From contig JACIWJ010000005.1 of the NCBI GenBank assembly GCA_014361015.1, positions 1 through 50,557 of the forward strand: a stretch of DNA of 50,557 nt, in the 5' to 3' direction. The DNA comes from Candidatus Bipolaricaulota bacterium (GTDB lineage Bacteria; Bipolaricaulota; Bipolaricaulia; Bipolaricaulales; Bipolaricaulaceae). The position numbers and the translations under genes are program-made. Shown here in pieces: positions 26,096-35,865 of this stretch (within the stretch, counting starts at the first letter, position 1; each line of letters begins with the position of its first letter). The notes below the pieces were generated by a model that had not been told where the DNA came from, searched no databases, and saw only the letters and a program-made list of their open reading frames with translations.

Positions 26096-26686
26096 GTGAA
26101 GTTCTTCCTCTTCTCCCTCCTCGGCTTCGCATTGGGATCGCTCCCGTTCTCGGTCTGGTTGGGAAGGATTGGGGCCAAGGCTGACATCCGCCGCCACGGC
26201 GACGGGAACCCCGGTGCGGCGAACGCCTGGCGCGCCGGGGGGTGGCGGATTGGGCTTCTCTCTCTCATCCTCGACGTGACCAAGGGCGCTCTGCCCGTGG
26301 CGCTCGCCCGGTCGCTTGGGAACCTCTGGGGATGGGCGCTTCTTCCCGTCGCCGTCGCGCCCCTCCTCGGCCACGCGTTCTCGCCGTGGCTCGGGTTCCG
26401 GGGAGGGAAGGCCGTCGCATCGACGTTCGGCGTGTGGTCCGCTCTGACGTACTGGGAAGTCCCAACCGTGCTTGGTCTCTCGTTCGCCCTCCTCCGAACC
26501 GTGCAGGCGGTGGACGCGTGGACGGTCGTCCTCGCCCTCCCCGTCGTGGCCCTGTTCCTCGCCCTCCGGGGGGCGGAGCCGTGGCTTCTTGCCACCTGGG
26601 GGGCGAACCTCGTTCTCCTCGTGTGGACCCACCGCCACGGCCTCCGCTCGCCCCCGCGGTGGCGCCCCAGAAAGGGGTCCCCGTGA
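26096..26686 (+). CDS. plsY: glycerol-3-phosphate acyltransferase PlsY-like
   Basis: GTG start with GAGGTGG upstream; LGSLPFSVWLGR, DIRRHGDGNPGAANAWRAGG, GHAFSPWLGFRGGKAVAST. Confidence 0.88.
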   Translation: MKFFLFSLLGFALGSLPFSVWLGRIGAKADIRRHGDGNPGAANAWRAGGWRIGLLSLILDVTKGALPVALARSLGNLWGWALLPVAVAPLLGHAFSPWLGFRGGKAVASTFGVWSALTYWEVPTVLGLSFALLRTVQAVDAWTVVLALPVVALFLALRGAEPWLLATWGANLVLLVWTHRHGLRSPPRWRPRKGSP

Positions 26687-27819
26687 GCTTCCTCGTCTCC
26701 CACGAGTGGAGCTTGGTCGTGTTCATGTCGGTGTTGGCCACGATCGCCCTCACGAACTTGGTGGCGATGCGGCGGCTCGGCAGGCACCCTGTTCTGCCCG
26801 AGTGCCCCGCGGTCTCGGTCCTCGTCCCCGCCCGCGATGAGGAACGGAACATCGTGGCGTGCGTGGAGTCGCTCCTCCGCCAGGACTACCCCCAGTTCGA
26901 GGTGATCGTGCTCGACGACGACTCCCGCGATGGGACGGGCCGGCTGCTCCAGGTGATCGAGGCGCGATCCCAAGGCCGTCTGAGGGTGATCCGCGGCGCA
27001 CCCGTGCCCCCGGGCTGGCTCGGCAAGCACTGGGCCTGTCACCAGCTCGCCCAAGCCGCCCACGGGGAACTCCTCCTGTTCACGGACGCGGACACCGTGC
27101 ACCACCCATCCGCTCTGCGGGACGCCGTGGCCGCGTTGGAGGCCGAGGGCGCAGGCGCCTTGAGCGCCCTCCCCCGGCAGGTGGTGGGGAGCCCGGGCGA
27201 AATCCTCGTGATCCCGATCCTGAGCTGGACCCTTCACACGTTCGTGCCGTTCCTCCTCCCGCGGCGGGCACCGACCGCGGTCGGGCAGTTCATGCTGTTC
27301 CGCCGGGACGTCTATGCGGCGGTGGGCGGACACAAGGCGGTGAGGGCGGAGGTGTTGGACGACCTCGCCTTGGCCCACAACGTGCACCGGGCGGGCCACG
27401 GCTGGGCGTTCCTCGACGGCTCGCGGCGGGTGACGACGCGGATGTACCACGGGTGGAGGGAGACGGCACGGGGACTGGCGAAGAACCTGTTTCCCGTGTT
27501 CCACTACAACATCCCCCTGTTCCTGTTCGTGTGGACGTGGCTCCTGTGGCTGGCGTGGCAACCGCTCGTCGTCCTCGTGCTGCATGTCACGCGAAGCGCT
27601 GTTCTCGAGGGAATCGTGGTGCCAGCGGCGGTGACAGTCGGGTTGTCGCTCCTCACGTGGGCGCTTGCCGCAGTGCGGTTCCGACTGCCCCTCGTTCAGA
27701 TCCCCCTCTATCCGGTGACGGTCCTCCTCGTCACGGGGATCGCGTTCCGGTCGCTCCTGTGGCACCTCTGGCAGAGGGGCACCTGGAAGGGGCGGGGGAT
27801 TCACGTGGGCAACCGTTAG
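26683..27819 (+). CDS. family 2 glycosyltransferase (HpnB/CruC-like)
   Basis: VSVLVPARDEERNIVACVESLLRQDYPQFEVIVLDDDSRDGT; FTDADTVHHPSALRDAV; multiple C-terminal TM segments. Confidence 0.87.
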   Translation: MSFLVSHEWSLVVFMSVLATIALTNLVAMRRLGRHPVLPECPAVSVLVPARDEERNIVACVESLLRQDYPQFEVIVLDDDSRDGTGRLLQVIEARSQGRLRVIRGAPVPPGWLGKHWACHQLAQAAHGELLLFTDADTVHHPSALRDAVAALEAEGAGALSALPRQVVGSPGEILVIPILSWTLHTFVPFLLPRRAPTAVGQFMLFRRDVYAAVGGHKAVRAEVLDDLALAHNVHRAGHGWAFLDGSRRVTTRMYHGWRETARGLAKNLFPVFHYNIPLFLFVWTWLLWLAWQPLVVLVLHVTRSAVLEGIVVPAAVTVGLSLLTWALAAVRFRLPLVQIPLYPVTVLLVTGIAFRSLLWHLWQRGTWKGRGIHVGNR

Positions 27820-27919
27820 GGAATCCCCCCTCACCCTGCCCTCCCCCACACGGGGAGAGGGTCACCGCTGGAGGTCGCATGCCGATGGGGGCGGGGCAGG
27901 TCAGGAACCCATGGCCCGC

Positions 27920-28687
27920 TCACCGGCCGAACAGGGCCCGCCAGTTCTCCTTGAGGTCATCGCAGGTCGTTCCCGCCGGAACCCGAATCGCCACGAAGTA
28001 GCTCCGTTCGCGCACCGGGTCGACCTGGGCATTGCCGCTCGTGTTGAGGAAGGGGTTGCTCGCCCCAATCGTGACCTGCTCGTTGGACCACGTGATCAGG
28101 CCGCGGATGAGATCAGGGGTCACCACCTGCCCCTCGAGGAGCTTCGACAGGCGTTGCACTGCGTACACCTCTCCCGAGATGAGACCCAGGACGGTCACTC
28201 GCACTGTGATCCCCGGCTTGCCGTCCCCATCCTGATCGAACACGCGGGGATCATCGGCCGCGGTGGGGAGGGGATCGTTCACTGGATCGGCGAGGCGCGC
28301 CCCGTGGATCTCGGTCGGCCACGGTTCGACGAACCGCCACCCATCCGCGGTGGCCTCGAGGGTCGCCGTCCGTTCGACCACGCCCAGAGAACGGAGGAAC
28401 GCCTCGGGGATCTCCGTTGTGACCATGGTTGTTCCGGTGTCGGTGTCCACCAGGCAGTGGGACTCGTAGACCTGGACTTCCGTTCCCTGCTGCCTCATCT
28501 CGACGCGGAGGATGAGGGTCGTGGTGCGCGTCTTCTCGCCCACGAACGGGTAGACAACGATGTCCGAGGTCACCTGCATCACGGCCCACGTCCCCGTGAG
28601 ATCGAACGGGGGGTCCTGACCGATCTCCGATGCAGAGGGCCCGAGCCCGATCACTGTCAGCAACAAGAACAAAGCCCATCCTCTCAT
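27920..28687 (-). CDS. secreted protein of unknown function
   Basis: Signal peptide MRGWALFLLLTVIGLGPSAS; 255 aa; last gene downstream of ABC export operon. Confidence 0.6.
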   Translation of the reverse strand: MRGWALFLLLTVIGLGPSASEIGQDPPFDLTGTWAVMQVTSDIVVYPFVGEKTRTTTLILRVEMRQQGTEVQVYESHCLVDTDTGTTMVTTEIPEAFLRSLGVVERTATLEATADGWRFVEPWPTEIHGARLADPVNDPLPTAADDPRVFDQDGDGKPGITVRVTVLGLISGEVYAVQRLSKLLEGQVVTPDLIRGLITWSNEQVTIGASNPFLNTSGNAQVDPVRERSYFVAIRVPAGTTCDDLKENWRALFGR

Positions 28688-28741
28688 GTCTCTCTCCTCG
28701 ACCGGATGCGGAGGCCCGCTCCGGGCCAAGAACGATATCCT

Positions 28742-29437
28742 CTATCGTACCCGCTCGTCGCGGACGACGCGGCCGTCCTCGAGGCCGATCACCCGGTCGA
28801 CGCGGTCGAGGAGCCGCGTGTCGTGGGTGGCGAAGAGGAACGTCGTCGCGTGCTCCTCGTTCATCCGCCGCATGAGGTCGATGAGGTCGAGGCCCGTCTT
28901 CGTGTCGAGGTTCGCCGTCGGTTCGTCGGCGAGGACGATCGCCGGCTCGGAGACCACGGCTCGAGCCACGGCTACCCGCTGCTGTTCCCCACCGGAGAGG
29001 CGGTTCGGGAACTGGTGCGCGTACTTCTCGACCCCCAGTTCGGCGAGGATCGCCCGGGCCCGGCGGAGCCGCTCTCGCCAGCGAACGCCCTGCAGTTCGA
29101 GGACGAACGCGGTGTTCTCCAGCACCGTGAGCACCGGGATCAGGTTGTAGGCCTGGAAGACGAACCCAATCCGCGTCAGCCGCAGCCGGGCCAGCTCGTC
29201 CTTGGAGAGGCCGGACATCGGTTGGCCAGCGAGGTAGATCTCGCCGCCCGTCGGCCGATCGAGCCCGCCAAGGAGGTGGAGGAGCGTGGACTTCCCCGAA
29301 CCCGATGGCCCGGCGGTCGCCGTGAACTCCCGCTCCTCGAGTTCCAGATCGACGCCCCGCAGTGCCGGCGTTTCGGTCACCCCCGTCCGGTAGACCTTCC
29401 ACAGGCCTTCGGTCCGGATCACGGCGCTAGTCGACAT
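28742..29437 (-). CDS. ABC transporter ATP-binding protein (LolD/MacB type)
   Basis: GPSGSGKSTLLHLLGGLDRPTGG, LSGGEQQRVAVARAVVSEPAIVLADEPTANLDTKTG. Confidence 0.93.
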   Translation of the reverse strand: MSTSAVIRTEGLWKVYRTGVTETPALRGVDLELEEREFTATAGPSGSGKSTLLHLLGGLDRPTGGEIYLAGQPMSGLSKDELARLRLTRIGFVFQAYNLIPVLTVLENTAFVLELQGVRWRERLRRARAILAELGVEKYAHQFPNRLSGGEQQRVAVARAVVSEPAIVLADEPTANLDTKTGLDLIDLMRRMNEEHATTFLFATHDTRLLDRVDRVIGLEDGRVVRDERVR

Positions 29438-30662
29438 ATCGCATGGCCTCCATTGGTTCCAGCCTCGACGCCCGACGTGCTGGCCACCACGCGGCGAGCA
29501 GGGCCACCGCGGCCATTGCCCCCGTCGCCAGCGCGACCTGTCCCCGGTCCACGGTCAGGTGGAGCACGGACGACATCCCCATCTCCCGCATGAACTCCGC
29601 CGCCGCGCCCCACAGGGGGATCCCGCCGAACGCCTCCACCCCCAGGATCAGCGCGACTCCAGTGACCGCTCCGCCTGCGGCACCGACGACGGCGATCGCC
29701 CCCGCCTCGGCGAGGACCATCCACACCACCCGGCGCCGCGCGGCGCCGAGCGAGAGGATGAGCCCGAGCTCGCGCGTGCGTTCGAGCACGGAGAGGTAGA
29801 TCGTGTTCAGGACCACGAGCCCCCCGAGGGCGAAGAAGATCCCCCCCACGATCAGGAGGGCCGGGGTCAGGATCCCCATGTACGTTGCCACCAGCGGGGC
29901 CAGCTCCAGCCAATCCTGCACCTCGTACCCCGCGGGGAGCGCGGCGCGCACCTCCTGCACCACCCGGTCGAGGGTGGCCTGATCCCGTGGGCTCGCCACG
30001 CTCGCCACGCGGATCACGATCGCTGTGGCAGCAGCCTCGCTCCGCGCCAGCCGCCGCGCTGTCTCCAGGTCCGCGTAGATCACCGTGCGGCCGAGCGTCG
30101 CCTCCGGGGCGCGGTACACCCCGGTCACCGGCGCCCGGATCGCGCCGAACGCCGCCTCCGGGTGCGCGCCGAGGAGGGCGACCTCGTCACCCACCTCCAG
30201 CTTGAGCAGCCGGGCGAGCTCCTCGCCCACCACGACCCCGCCCCTGCCGGTCGCCAGGGGCTCCCCGGCGACGATCCGATCGGCCAGCCCACCGACCGGC
30301 GCGACCTCCTCGGGCACGACGCCCCGCACGTGGACCGCCCGCGACCGGTCCCCTGCACTCGCCATCGCCGGGAGATCGAGCCGCACCGTCCACCCCTCGA
30401 TCCCCTCGATCGTGGCCAGAACGGCCAGCGCATCGGCCGGGTCGCGCATGAGCGGGATCGCTCCTCCCATCGGCCGTGTAGCCACAGCGCGGATCTGGGC
30501 GTGGCCCGTGTCGAACCGCGTCGCGGTCTCGAACATGTCCTGGAGGTTCGCGTTGGCGAACCCGAACATGAACACGAGGAAGTACACCGGGATCAGGACC
30601 GCGAGCAGCGTGAGGAGGGTCCGCCGCCGGTTCCGAACGAGGTGCCGTAGCGCGACCCTCAC
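29427..30662 (-). CDS. ABC transporter permease, FtsX/LolC-E type
   Basis: LRHLVRNRRRTLLTLLAVLIPVYFLVFMFGFA; C-terminal ERTRELGLILSLGAARRRVVWMVLAEAGAIA...WWPARRASRLEPMEAMRYV. Confidence 0.9.
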   Translation of the reverse strand: MRVALRHLVRNRRRTLLTLLAVLIPVYFLVFMFGFANANLQDMFETATRFDTGHAQIRAVATRPMGGAIPLMRDPADALAVLATIEGIEGWTVRLDLPAMASAGDRSRAVHVRGVVPEEVAPVGGLADRIVAGEPLATGRGGVVVGEELARLLKLEVGDEVALLGAHPEAAFGAIRAPVTGVYRAPEATLGRTVIYADLETARRLARSEAAATAIVIRVASVASPRDQATLDRVVQEVRAALPAGYEVQDWLELAPLVATYMGILTPALLIVGGIFFALGGLVVLNTIYLSVLERTRELGLILSLGAARRRVVWMVLAEAGAIAVVGAAGGAVTGVALILGVEAFGGIPLWGAAAEFMREMGMSSVLHLTVDRGQVALATGAMAAVALLAAWWPARRASRLEPMEAMRYVD

Positions 30663-31414
30663 TCGCCCGCCTCCAGCCGCTCCACGGTGAAGAACGACGG
30701 GTCGAGCGCGATGCCGAACTCCGGATCGAGGATCCGCTGGACGGCGCGATCACCGTTCGCGTCCACGACCACGACCTTCGTCGGGAAGAGGATTTCCCCG
30801 ATACGGACCACTTCCTCAAACGCCGCGGTGCGGAGCACGGCGCCCCGTTGGTCGTAGTACACGATTTTGGAGAGAACGTAGTCCGCCGTCACTGTGACCG
30901 CGAGCTTTCCGTAGACGACCGGCGCGCCCGGCCGCGGGAGGAGCGTAAGTAGGTACCCCACGAGCGCGCCGTCCGCGCCGGTGACCGCTTCCGCCTGAAC
31001 GTCGTGGTCGCGGGACAGCGTCCCCTGGGCGAGGTCCCCCAGCGAGGGCCCCGCCCCGAACAGCGCCTGCGTGAGCCCCATCGCGGGAAGCGCGATCGCG
31101 GTTCCCAGGGCTGGGCTGTAGTACCACAGGGCATCGCCGAGCTGGAGGTAGCCCGACCCCGCCTCGGCCTCCGGCTCGACGATGCGGACGAGGGCCCGGT
31201 CCTCACCGCACGTCCACACCTCCACCAGGTGGCGGCGGGTCGTTCCCGAGACCGTGATCTCGATCTCGACCAAGGCGTGGAAGCTCTCCCCGCGCCAACC
31301 CGCGCGCACCTGTTCCAGGATCATGGCGGCATCGAGGGGTTCGTCCGCAGCGGATACCCAGCCCGCGCCCGCCGCGATGAGGAGCATCCCAAGGAACGCT
31401 CGCACTCGGCCCAT
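30659..31414 (-). CDS. outer-membrane lipoprotein-sorting (LolA-like) protein
   Basis: Signal peptide; ALVRIVEPEAEAGSGYLQLGDALWYYSPALGTAIALPAMGLTQALFGAGPSLGDL...YYDQRGAVLRTAAFEEV. Confidence 0.82.
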   Translation of the reverse strand: MGRVRAFLGMLLIAAGAGWVSAADEPLDAAMILEQVRAGWRGESFHALVEIEITVSGTTRRHLVEVWTCGEDRALVRIVEPEAEAGSGYLQLGDALWYYSPALGTAIALPAMGLTQALFGAGPSLGDLAQGTLSRDHDVQAEAVTGADGALVGYLLTLLPRPGAPVVYGKLAVTVTADYVLSKIVYYDQRGAVLRTAAFEEVVRIGEILFPTKVVVVDANGDRAVQRILDPEFGIALDPSFFTVERLEAGE

Positions 31415-31424
31415 CGTCTTCTCC

Positions 31425-32645
31425 TTATCCCTCGCGGATCGCGGTCACCGGCTCCAGCCGGTTTGCCCGCCGCGCGGGGTACCACGCGGCGACGAGCGCC
31501 GTGAATACGACCACGCTGAACGCCGCCATCCAGTACCACCCCGAGGCCGCGGCGTAGATCACCGTCGGCATCCCCAAGGATCCGCTCACGTCCCGCACGA
31601 ACGACGAAAAGTCGAGGCCGTTCCTGCCGAAGTAGAGGAGCCCCGCGTACCCAATACCTCCGCCGATCGCGAACCCCATCGCCCCGACGAACGTGGCCTC
31701 GAGGAGGACGACCCCGGCGAGGGTCTTCCCGCTCATCCCGACCGCCCTCATCACCCCGAACTCCCGCGTGCGCTCGACCACTGAGTAGAACGTCGTGTTG
31801 GCTACGCCGAACCCGGCGAGGAGGCCGATCATGATCACGAACGGGATCAGTTTGATCGTCGAGCCCGAGATCATCACCCGGGCCAGGGGGTTCAGATCGA
31901 AGTACCCTGCCACCTCGAGGTCGGGGTGGTCGGCGAGCCGCCGGCGTGCCTCCGCCACTGCCCGTTCAGATGGCGTCCCGTGGGGAAGCCCCACCGCGAG
32001 GGAGGTCGCCCCCTGAACCCCTGTCAGCTCCCGCACATCCTCGATCGAAGCGACCGCCACCCGTTCCATCTCCACCACCGTCGGGGAGAACAGGCCGACG
32101 GTCACGAACCCCCGCGACTTCACCCCCGCGCTCCCGCTCACCACGACGACGACCCGTTCCCCAACGCGCACGTCGAGCTCCGCCGCAAGCGCGACGGAGA
32201 GGAGGATCTCCCCGCTTCCCGTCAGGTAGCTCCCGGCGACGACCATCTCCGGTAGCCGCGTCACCGTCCGCTCGGCGACCGGGTCGATCCCCCGCAGGGC
32301 CACTCCGTCCGTCCCGTAGGCGCTGCGCAGCATCGCCCCGGCTTCGAGGCGCGGCGCGATCCCGGCGAGCCGCATCCCGTTGAGGGCCACTCCGAGCTGC
32401 GCGAGCTGCTCAGGGGAGAGGGCGTGCTCCAAGGCGGGGTCGGCCGCGTACGCGGCGGTCCGGAGTTGGAAGCTCCCCTGGTCCTCCGCGACATGCGCCG
32501 CGGTCATCGAGCCGACGAAACCGTCGACGATCCCGAACAGGACGAGGATCACGAGGCTCCCGAACGCGACGATCACCGTCATGAGGAGCGTCCGCTGGGG
32601 GTGCCGCCACAGGTTCCGCCACGCGATGCGGAAGGCTGCGTTCAT
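31425..32645 (-). CDS. ABC transporter permease, FtsX/LolC-E type
   Basis: AWRNLWRHPQRTLLMTVIVAFGSLVILVLFG; ERTREFGVMRAVGMSGKTLAGVVLLEATFVGAMG; AWYPARRANRLEPVTAIREG. Confidence 0.9.
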   Translation of the reverse strand: MNAAFRIAWRNLWRHPQRTLLMTVIVAFGSLVILVLFGIVDGFVGSMTAAHVAEDQGSFQLRTAAYAADPALEHALSPEQLAQLGVALNGMRLAGIAPRLEAGAMLRSAYGTDGVALRGIDPVAERTVTRLPEMVVAGSYLTGSGEILLSVALAAELDVRVGERVVVVVSGSAGVKSRGFVTVGLFSPTVVEMERVAVASIEDVRELTGVQGATSLAVGLPHGTPSERAVAEARRRLADHPDLEVAGYFDLNPLARVMISGSTIKLIPFVIMIGLLAGFGVANTTFYSVVERTREFGVMRAVGMSGKTLAGVVLLEATFVGAMGFAIGGGIGYAGLLYFGRNGLDFSSFVRDVSGSLGMPTVIYAAASGWYWMAAFSVVVFTALVAAWYPARRANRLEPVTAIREG

Positions 32646-33265
32646 CCCGCCCTCCTTGCCGGGCAGGTGAGCCCGTCGGCGATCACCTGGCTCATTCGGG
32701 TCACAAGTCTGGGATAGAGCTGGGGGTCGATTTGCCTCTTGCTGAACGGAAGTGCTTTGATCATGCCGAGCACTCCGAGGATCTCCAGCACGTCTCCGTC
32801 GATGATCTCCCTCCGCCGTTGCGCTCCCTGGATCTCCGCGACCAGGGGGGCCAGGGCGCTCATCGCCATCGTTGGGACCTCGTGGACATCGAGGTGGCCC
32901 GTGAGGGGGGAGGTGTACTCCTGAAGGTCCATAACCACAGCCCTGACCAGGTCGTCTTCCTCGATCAAGGTCACGAGTTCCCTCTGGAACAGCACCAGGG
33001 CTTCGTTGACGTCGGCGGTGGAGTGGAACGACCGCTCCAGGAGGCGTTGAACCAGGCGTGGCAGCTCCTGAAGGAGGAGCTCGACGTAGAGGTCCTCCTT
33101 GGACGCGAAGAAGAGGTAGAACGTGCCTTTGGCGATTCCGGCCGCACGGGCCAGTTCCTCCACCGTGGTCTTCCTGAGCCCGTAGCGGGCGAAGAGCTCC
33201 CGCCCGGCTTCGACCAGCCGGGCCCGGATCGCCTCTCGCTCCGTTTCTGTCAAGGCTCGTGGCAT
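32642..33265 (-). CDS. TetR-family transcriptional regulator
   Basis: AGRELFARYGLRKTTVEELARAAGIAKGTFYLFFASKEDLYVELL HTH. Confidence 0.93.
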   Translation of the reverse strand: MPRALTETEREAIRARLVEAGRELFARYGLRKTTVEELARAAGIAKGTFYLFFASKEDLYVELLLQELPRLVQRLLERSFHSTADVNEALVLFQRELVTLIEEDDLVRAVVMDLQEYTSPLTGHLDVHEVPTMAMSALAPLVAEIQGAQRRREIIDGDVLEILGVLGMIKALPFSKRQIDPQLYPRLVTRMSQVIADGLTCPARRAG

Positions 33266-33278
33266 AGTTCTGACCGTC

Positions 33279-33302
33279 TGACCATAGATTCCATTTTGGT
33301 CA
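33279..33302 (-). promoter_or_regulatory. candidate TetR operator TGACCA-N12-TGGTCA
   Basis: Perfect 6-bp inverted repeat (TGACCAAAATGGAATCTATGGTCA on minus strand) just upstream of tetR; an additional GGTCAGA copy follows. Confidence 0.55.
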
Positions 33303-33963
33303 CACGTCGATGGTATGTCGCGCCGACTGCCCTGTCAAGGAACTTCCCCACCCGGACCAGGCGCTGGATCCTCCCGGGAGGGGCGGCAACCTCGGCGGGC
33401 GGCGCTCCCGATGCCCACTACCGGGAAGCCTGTGCTCCGCGGTCTGAGCGTGGCGGATCTGGACGCCCTTGTGGTGCTCCACGCGCCCAACCTGCGTAGG
33501 GCTCTCGACGAGGCGGCGGGAGACGCAGCCGCGGGTCGTGTGGTCTCGCTGGACGAGGCGATCAGCCAAGCCGCGGTTGGACGTCCGGCTCGCCTCGAGG
33601 GCTCAAGGGAATCTGGCCGTCTCCCCGCGCTTCCTCCGTGCCCTGTGTGGGGGTCCTCGCGGGACCGTTGCCCCAGGGCTTGCCTGGTCGATGGCGCCTG
33701 GAAGGCATTCACGGGCCGGAGGTCCACGGTTGGTCATCGGCTCCTGCCGCATCCTGCTCACGGGGGAGTCCGACGTGATCACGGTCCTGCGCGTGATCAT
33801 CGACCAAGAGCCTGCCCAGGTCATCCACCTCGCCACGTGGTGGCGACGCTGGATCGCTGCTGCTCTCCCCGTCTCTCTCGGTCTCACCCCTGTGCAGCCT
33901 CCAGGATCGGGTCCGGGCCTCTCGCTGGCTTGTAGGGGCTCGGGTTCGAGTGCCGAACCGATT

Positions 33964-34914
33964 TCAGAGGCTCGTCACGAACTCCAGCGCCCAAGCAAGC
34001 CGTGCCGGAAGGTCCTCCGGGATCTCGTGGCCCAGGCCGGGGACCACCGTGAGCTGGCAGGTCAAGCCGGCGTGAACGAGCAGCTCGTGGAGGTCCCGCA
34101 CCTTGCCCACGCGCGGGTCCTTGTCTCCGGTAAGGATCCACCCGCGCACCCCGCGCCGCGCGGCATGAGGCGCAAGGGCGAGCGCTGCCTCCGTACCCCT
34201 CGAAGAGGGCACAACGGCGATGAACCCGCAAGCTGGGATGGGCGCGCCCGTTAGTGCGAGGCCAATCGCGAGCTCCCCGCCCTGCGACACCCCGGCGAGG
34301 ACGGCTCGCCCTCGGTCTACGGGTTGTGACTGAACCACATCGGCGTAGGCCCACGCCACGTCCCGCTCCGCCTGGGCCGGTTCGTCCCAGGTGTACATCT
34401 CATCTCCCTCAAGCTGCGTTCCCTGGGCTAGGGCCACGATCCACCCCCAGGAGGCCGCTGAAGCGAAGTGCGGGGCGCACTCGGCCGCGCTCCCGCCCCG
34501 GCTGTGGAGGGCGAGGAGCAACGGGTGAGGGAGGGCGGGAAGCAGAACGTCCGGGCGCAGGACGAGCACCCGCGGCTTCGCTGCAGCCTGGGCGGCTCGG
34601 TGAACTCGTTGGCACTCCTCCGCCAACCTCAGGAACTCCGTGCGACCCCACAGCGGCTCCAGGTCGGGGTCCTTCAGCAACAGTCCCTCTCCCCACCAGT
34701 GTCCGCGGCTCCGCGCCGTGAGGAGAACGCGCAGGGCTCCCGCGGGATCTCCCACCCGACAGAGGAGGCACGCCACCCAGTAGGCAGTCCGCGCTTCATG
34801 CTCCGGGAAACGTCTCCACGCCTCCCGAGCGGCGGCGAGGGCCTCTTCATATCGCCCCTCACCGTGGGCGCGGAAGAGGGCCCGGCGGAGATCCTCGAAC
34901 GTCGAGGTGCTCAT
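33964..34914 (-). CDS. TPR-like + alpha/beta-hydrolase (esterase) fusion
   Basis: N-terminal helical repeats ([46 protein letters not shown]), C-terminal [35 protein letters not shown] (Ser/Asp/His). Confidence 0.78.
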   Translation of the reverse strand: MSTSTFEDLRRALFRAHGEGRYEEALAAAREAWRRFPEHEARTAYWVACLLCRVGDPAGALRVLLTARSRGHWWGEGLLLKDPDLEPLWGRTEFLRLAEECQRVHRAAQAAAKPRVLVLRPDVLLPALPHPLLLALHSRGGSAAECAPHFASAASWGWIVALAQGTQLEGDEMYTWDEPAQAERDVAWAYADVVQSQPVDRGRAVLAGVSQGGELAIGLALTGAPIPACGFIAVVPSSRGTEAALALAPHAARRGVRGWILTGDKDPRVGKVRDLHELLVHAGLTCQLTVVPGLGHEIPEDLPARLAWALEFVTSL

Positions 34915-34989
34915 GCGCCCGGAGCGTACCTGGGGGCTCCGCGTCGGTCCACCTCGACAGGCGAGGGGCAACCGGCTATACCTCCCCCT

Positions 34990-35442
34990 GTGAAGCGGGT
35001 GCGTATCTACACCGACGGTGCGTGCATCGGGAATCCCGGTCCCGGCGGGTGGGGGGCGGTCCTCCTCTCGGGACCTCACCGCAAGGAGATCTCCGGCCGG
35101 GAGGACCGGACGACGAACAACAGGATGGAGCTCCGGTCCGCGATCGAGGCTTTGCGTGCCCTGCGTGAGCCCGCCGAAGTGGACCTGTACACCGACTCCG
35201 CCTACCTCAAGCGCGGGATCACGGAGTGGCTCCCCCGCTGGAAGGAGCAGGGCTGGAAGCGTCGCGGGGGGAAGCGCCTCCTGCCGGTGGCGAACGAGGA
35301 CCTGTGGCGAGAGCTCGACGAGCTGGTTCGGGTTCACAGGGTCCGCTTCCACTGGCTCGCTGGCCACGCCGGACACGCGGAGAACGAGCGCGCGGACCGC
35401 CTCGCCCGCCTCGCCGCCGAGGGCCCAGCTCGGTCCACGTAG
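34990..35442 (+). CDS. rnhA: ribonuclease HI
   Basis: [58 protein letters not shown] start. Confidence 0.94.
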   Translation: MKRVRIYTDGACIGNPGPGGWGAVLLSGPHRKEISGREDRTTNNRMELRSAIEALRALREPAEVDLYTDSAYLKRGITEWLPRWKEQGWKRRGGKRLLPVANEDLWRELDELVRVHRVRFHWLAGHAGHAENERADRLARLAAEGPARST

Positions 35443-35573
35443 GGCCGCGTGGCCGCGGTGGGCCTCCCACCTGGCCCAAGAACCGCCGTTGGTCGGATCA
35501 GGGTCTCGGAATCCGGCACCGAGGAGCAGCCAGACGTGCCCTGGACGACCTGCCGTCCGAGGGCATCCCCCTG

Positions 35574-35693
35574 GTGCGCGATCCATCGCCGGAGCGATCG
35601 ATCGGGTGGGCGTACATCGTTGTGGGCGGGGTCTTCTGCCTGGTCGTCGTGACGGCCGCGCTCTCAGCCTACGGGCGCGGACAGGCGAGGTGA
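35574..35693 (+). CDS. candidate small single-TM protein (39 aa)
   Basis: GTG start: MRDPSPERSIGWAYIVVGGVFCLVVVTAALSAYGRGQAR; GAGGG ~10 nt upstream. Confidence 0.4.
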   Translation: MRDPSPERSIGWAYIVVGGVFCLVVVTAALSAYGRGQAR

Positions 35694-35865
35694 GGGTTCT
35701 CACCCTGGATCGGTGCGTTCCCCATCGAACCCGCACCCTTCTCCCCCGGCTCATCCTCCTGGCGCCACAGCGACCCCGGGGGTACACTGTGATCACAAGA
35801 CCAAAGACCGCATCGCACGCCCCAATCGCGGGGTTGCTGGCAGAGACCTTGAGCTGAGAGTGCGA

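Noticed and set aside
33411-33600. ORF MPTTGKPVLRGLSVADLDALVVLHAPNLRRALDEAAGDAAAGRVVSLDEAISQ resembling a Phd/RelB-type antitoxin
   Set aside because: Similarity is only to a short generic pattern, the frame degenerates afterwards, and no toxin is adjacent; insufficient to call a toxin-antitoxin system or a pseudogene.
33870-33965. tRNA-like T-arm (TCGGG-TTCGAGT-GCCGA) with short TCGGT/ACCGA acceptor-like pairing
   Set aside because: No convincing D-arm or anticodon arm could be found and the T-stem has a mismatch; probably chance in GC-rich DNA. tRNAscan-SE would settle it.
35784-35857. Upstream ORF MITRPKTASHAPIAGLLAETLS in the DEAD-box helicase leader
   Set aside because: GTG lies immediately after the putative -10, so it would not be transcribed as a start; no SD and no notable codon bias.
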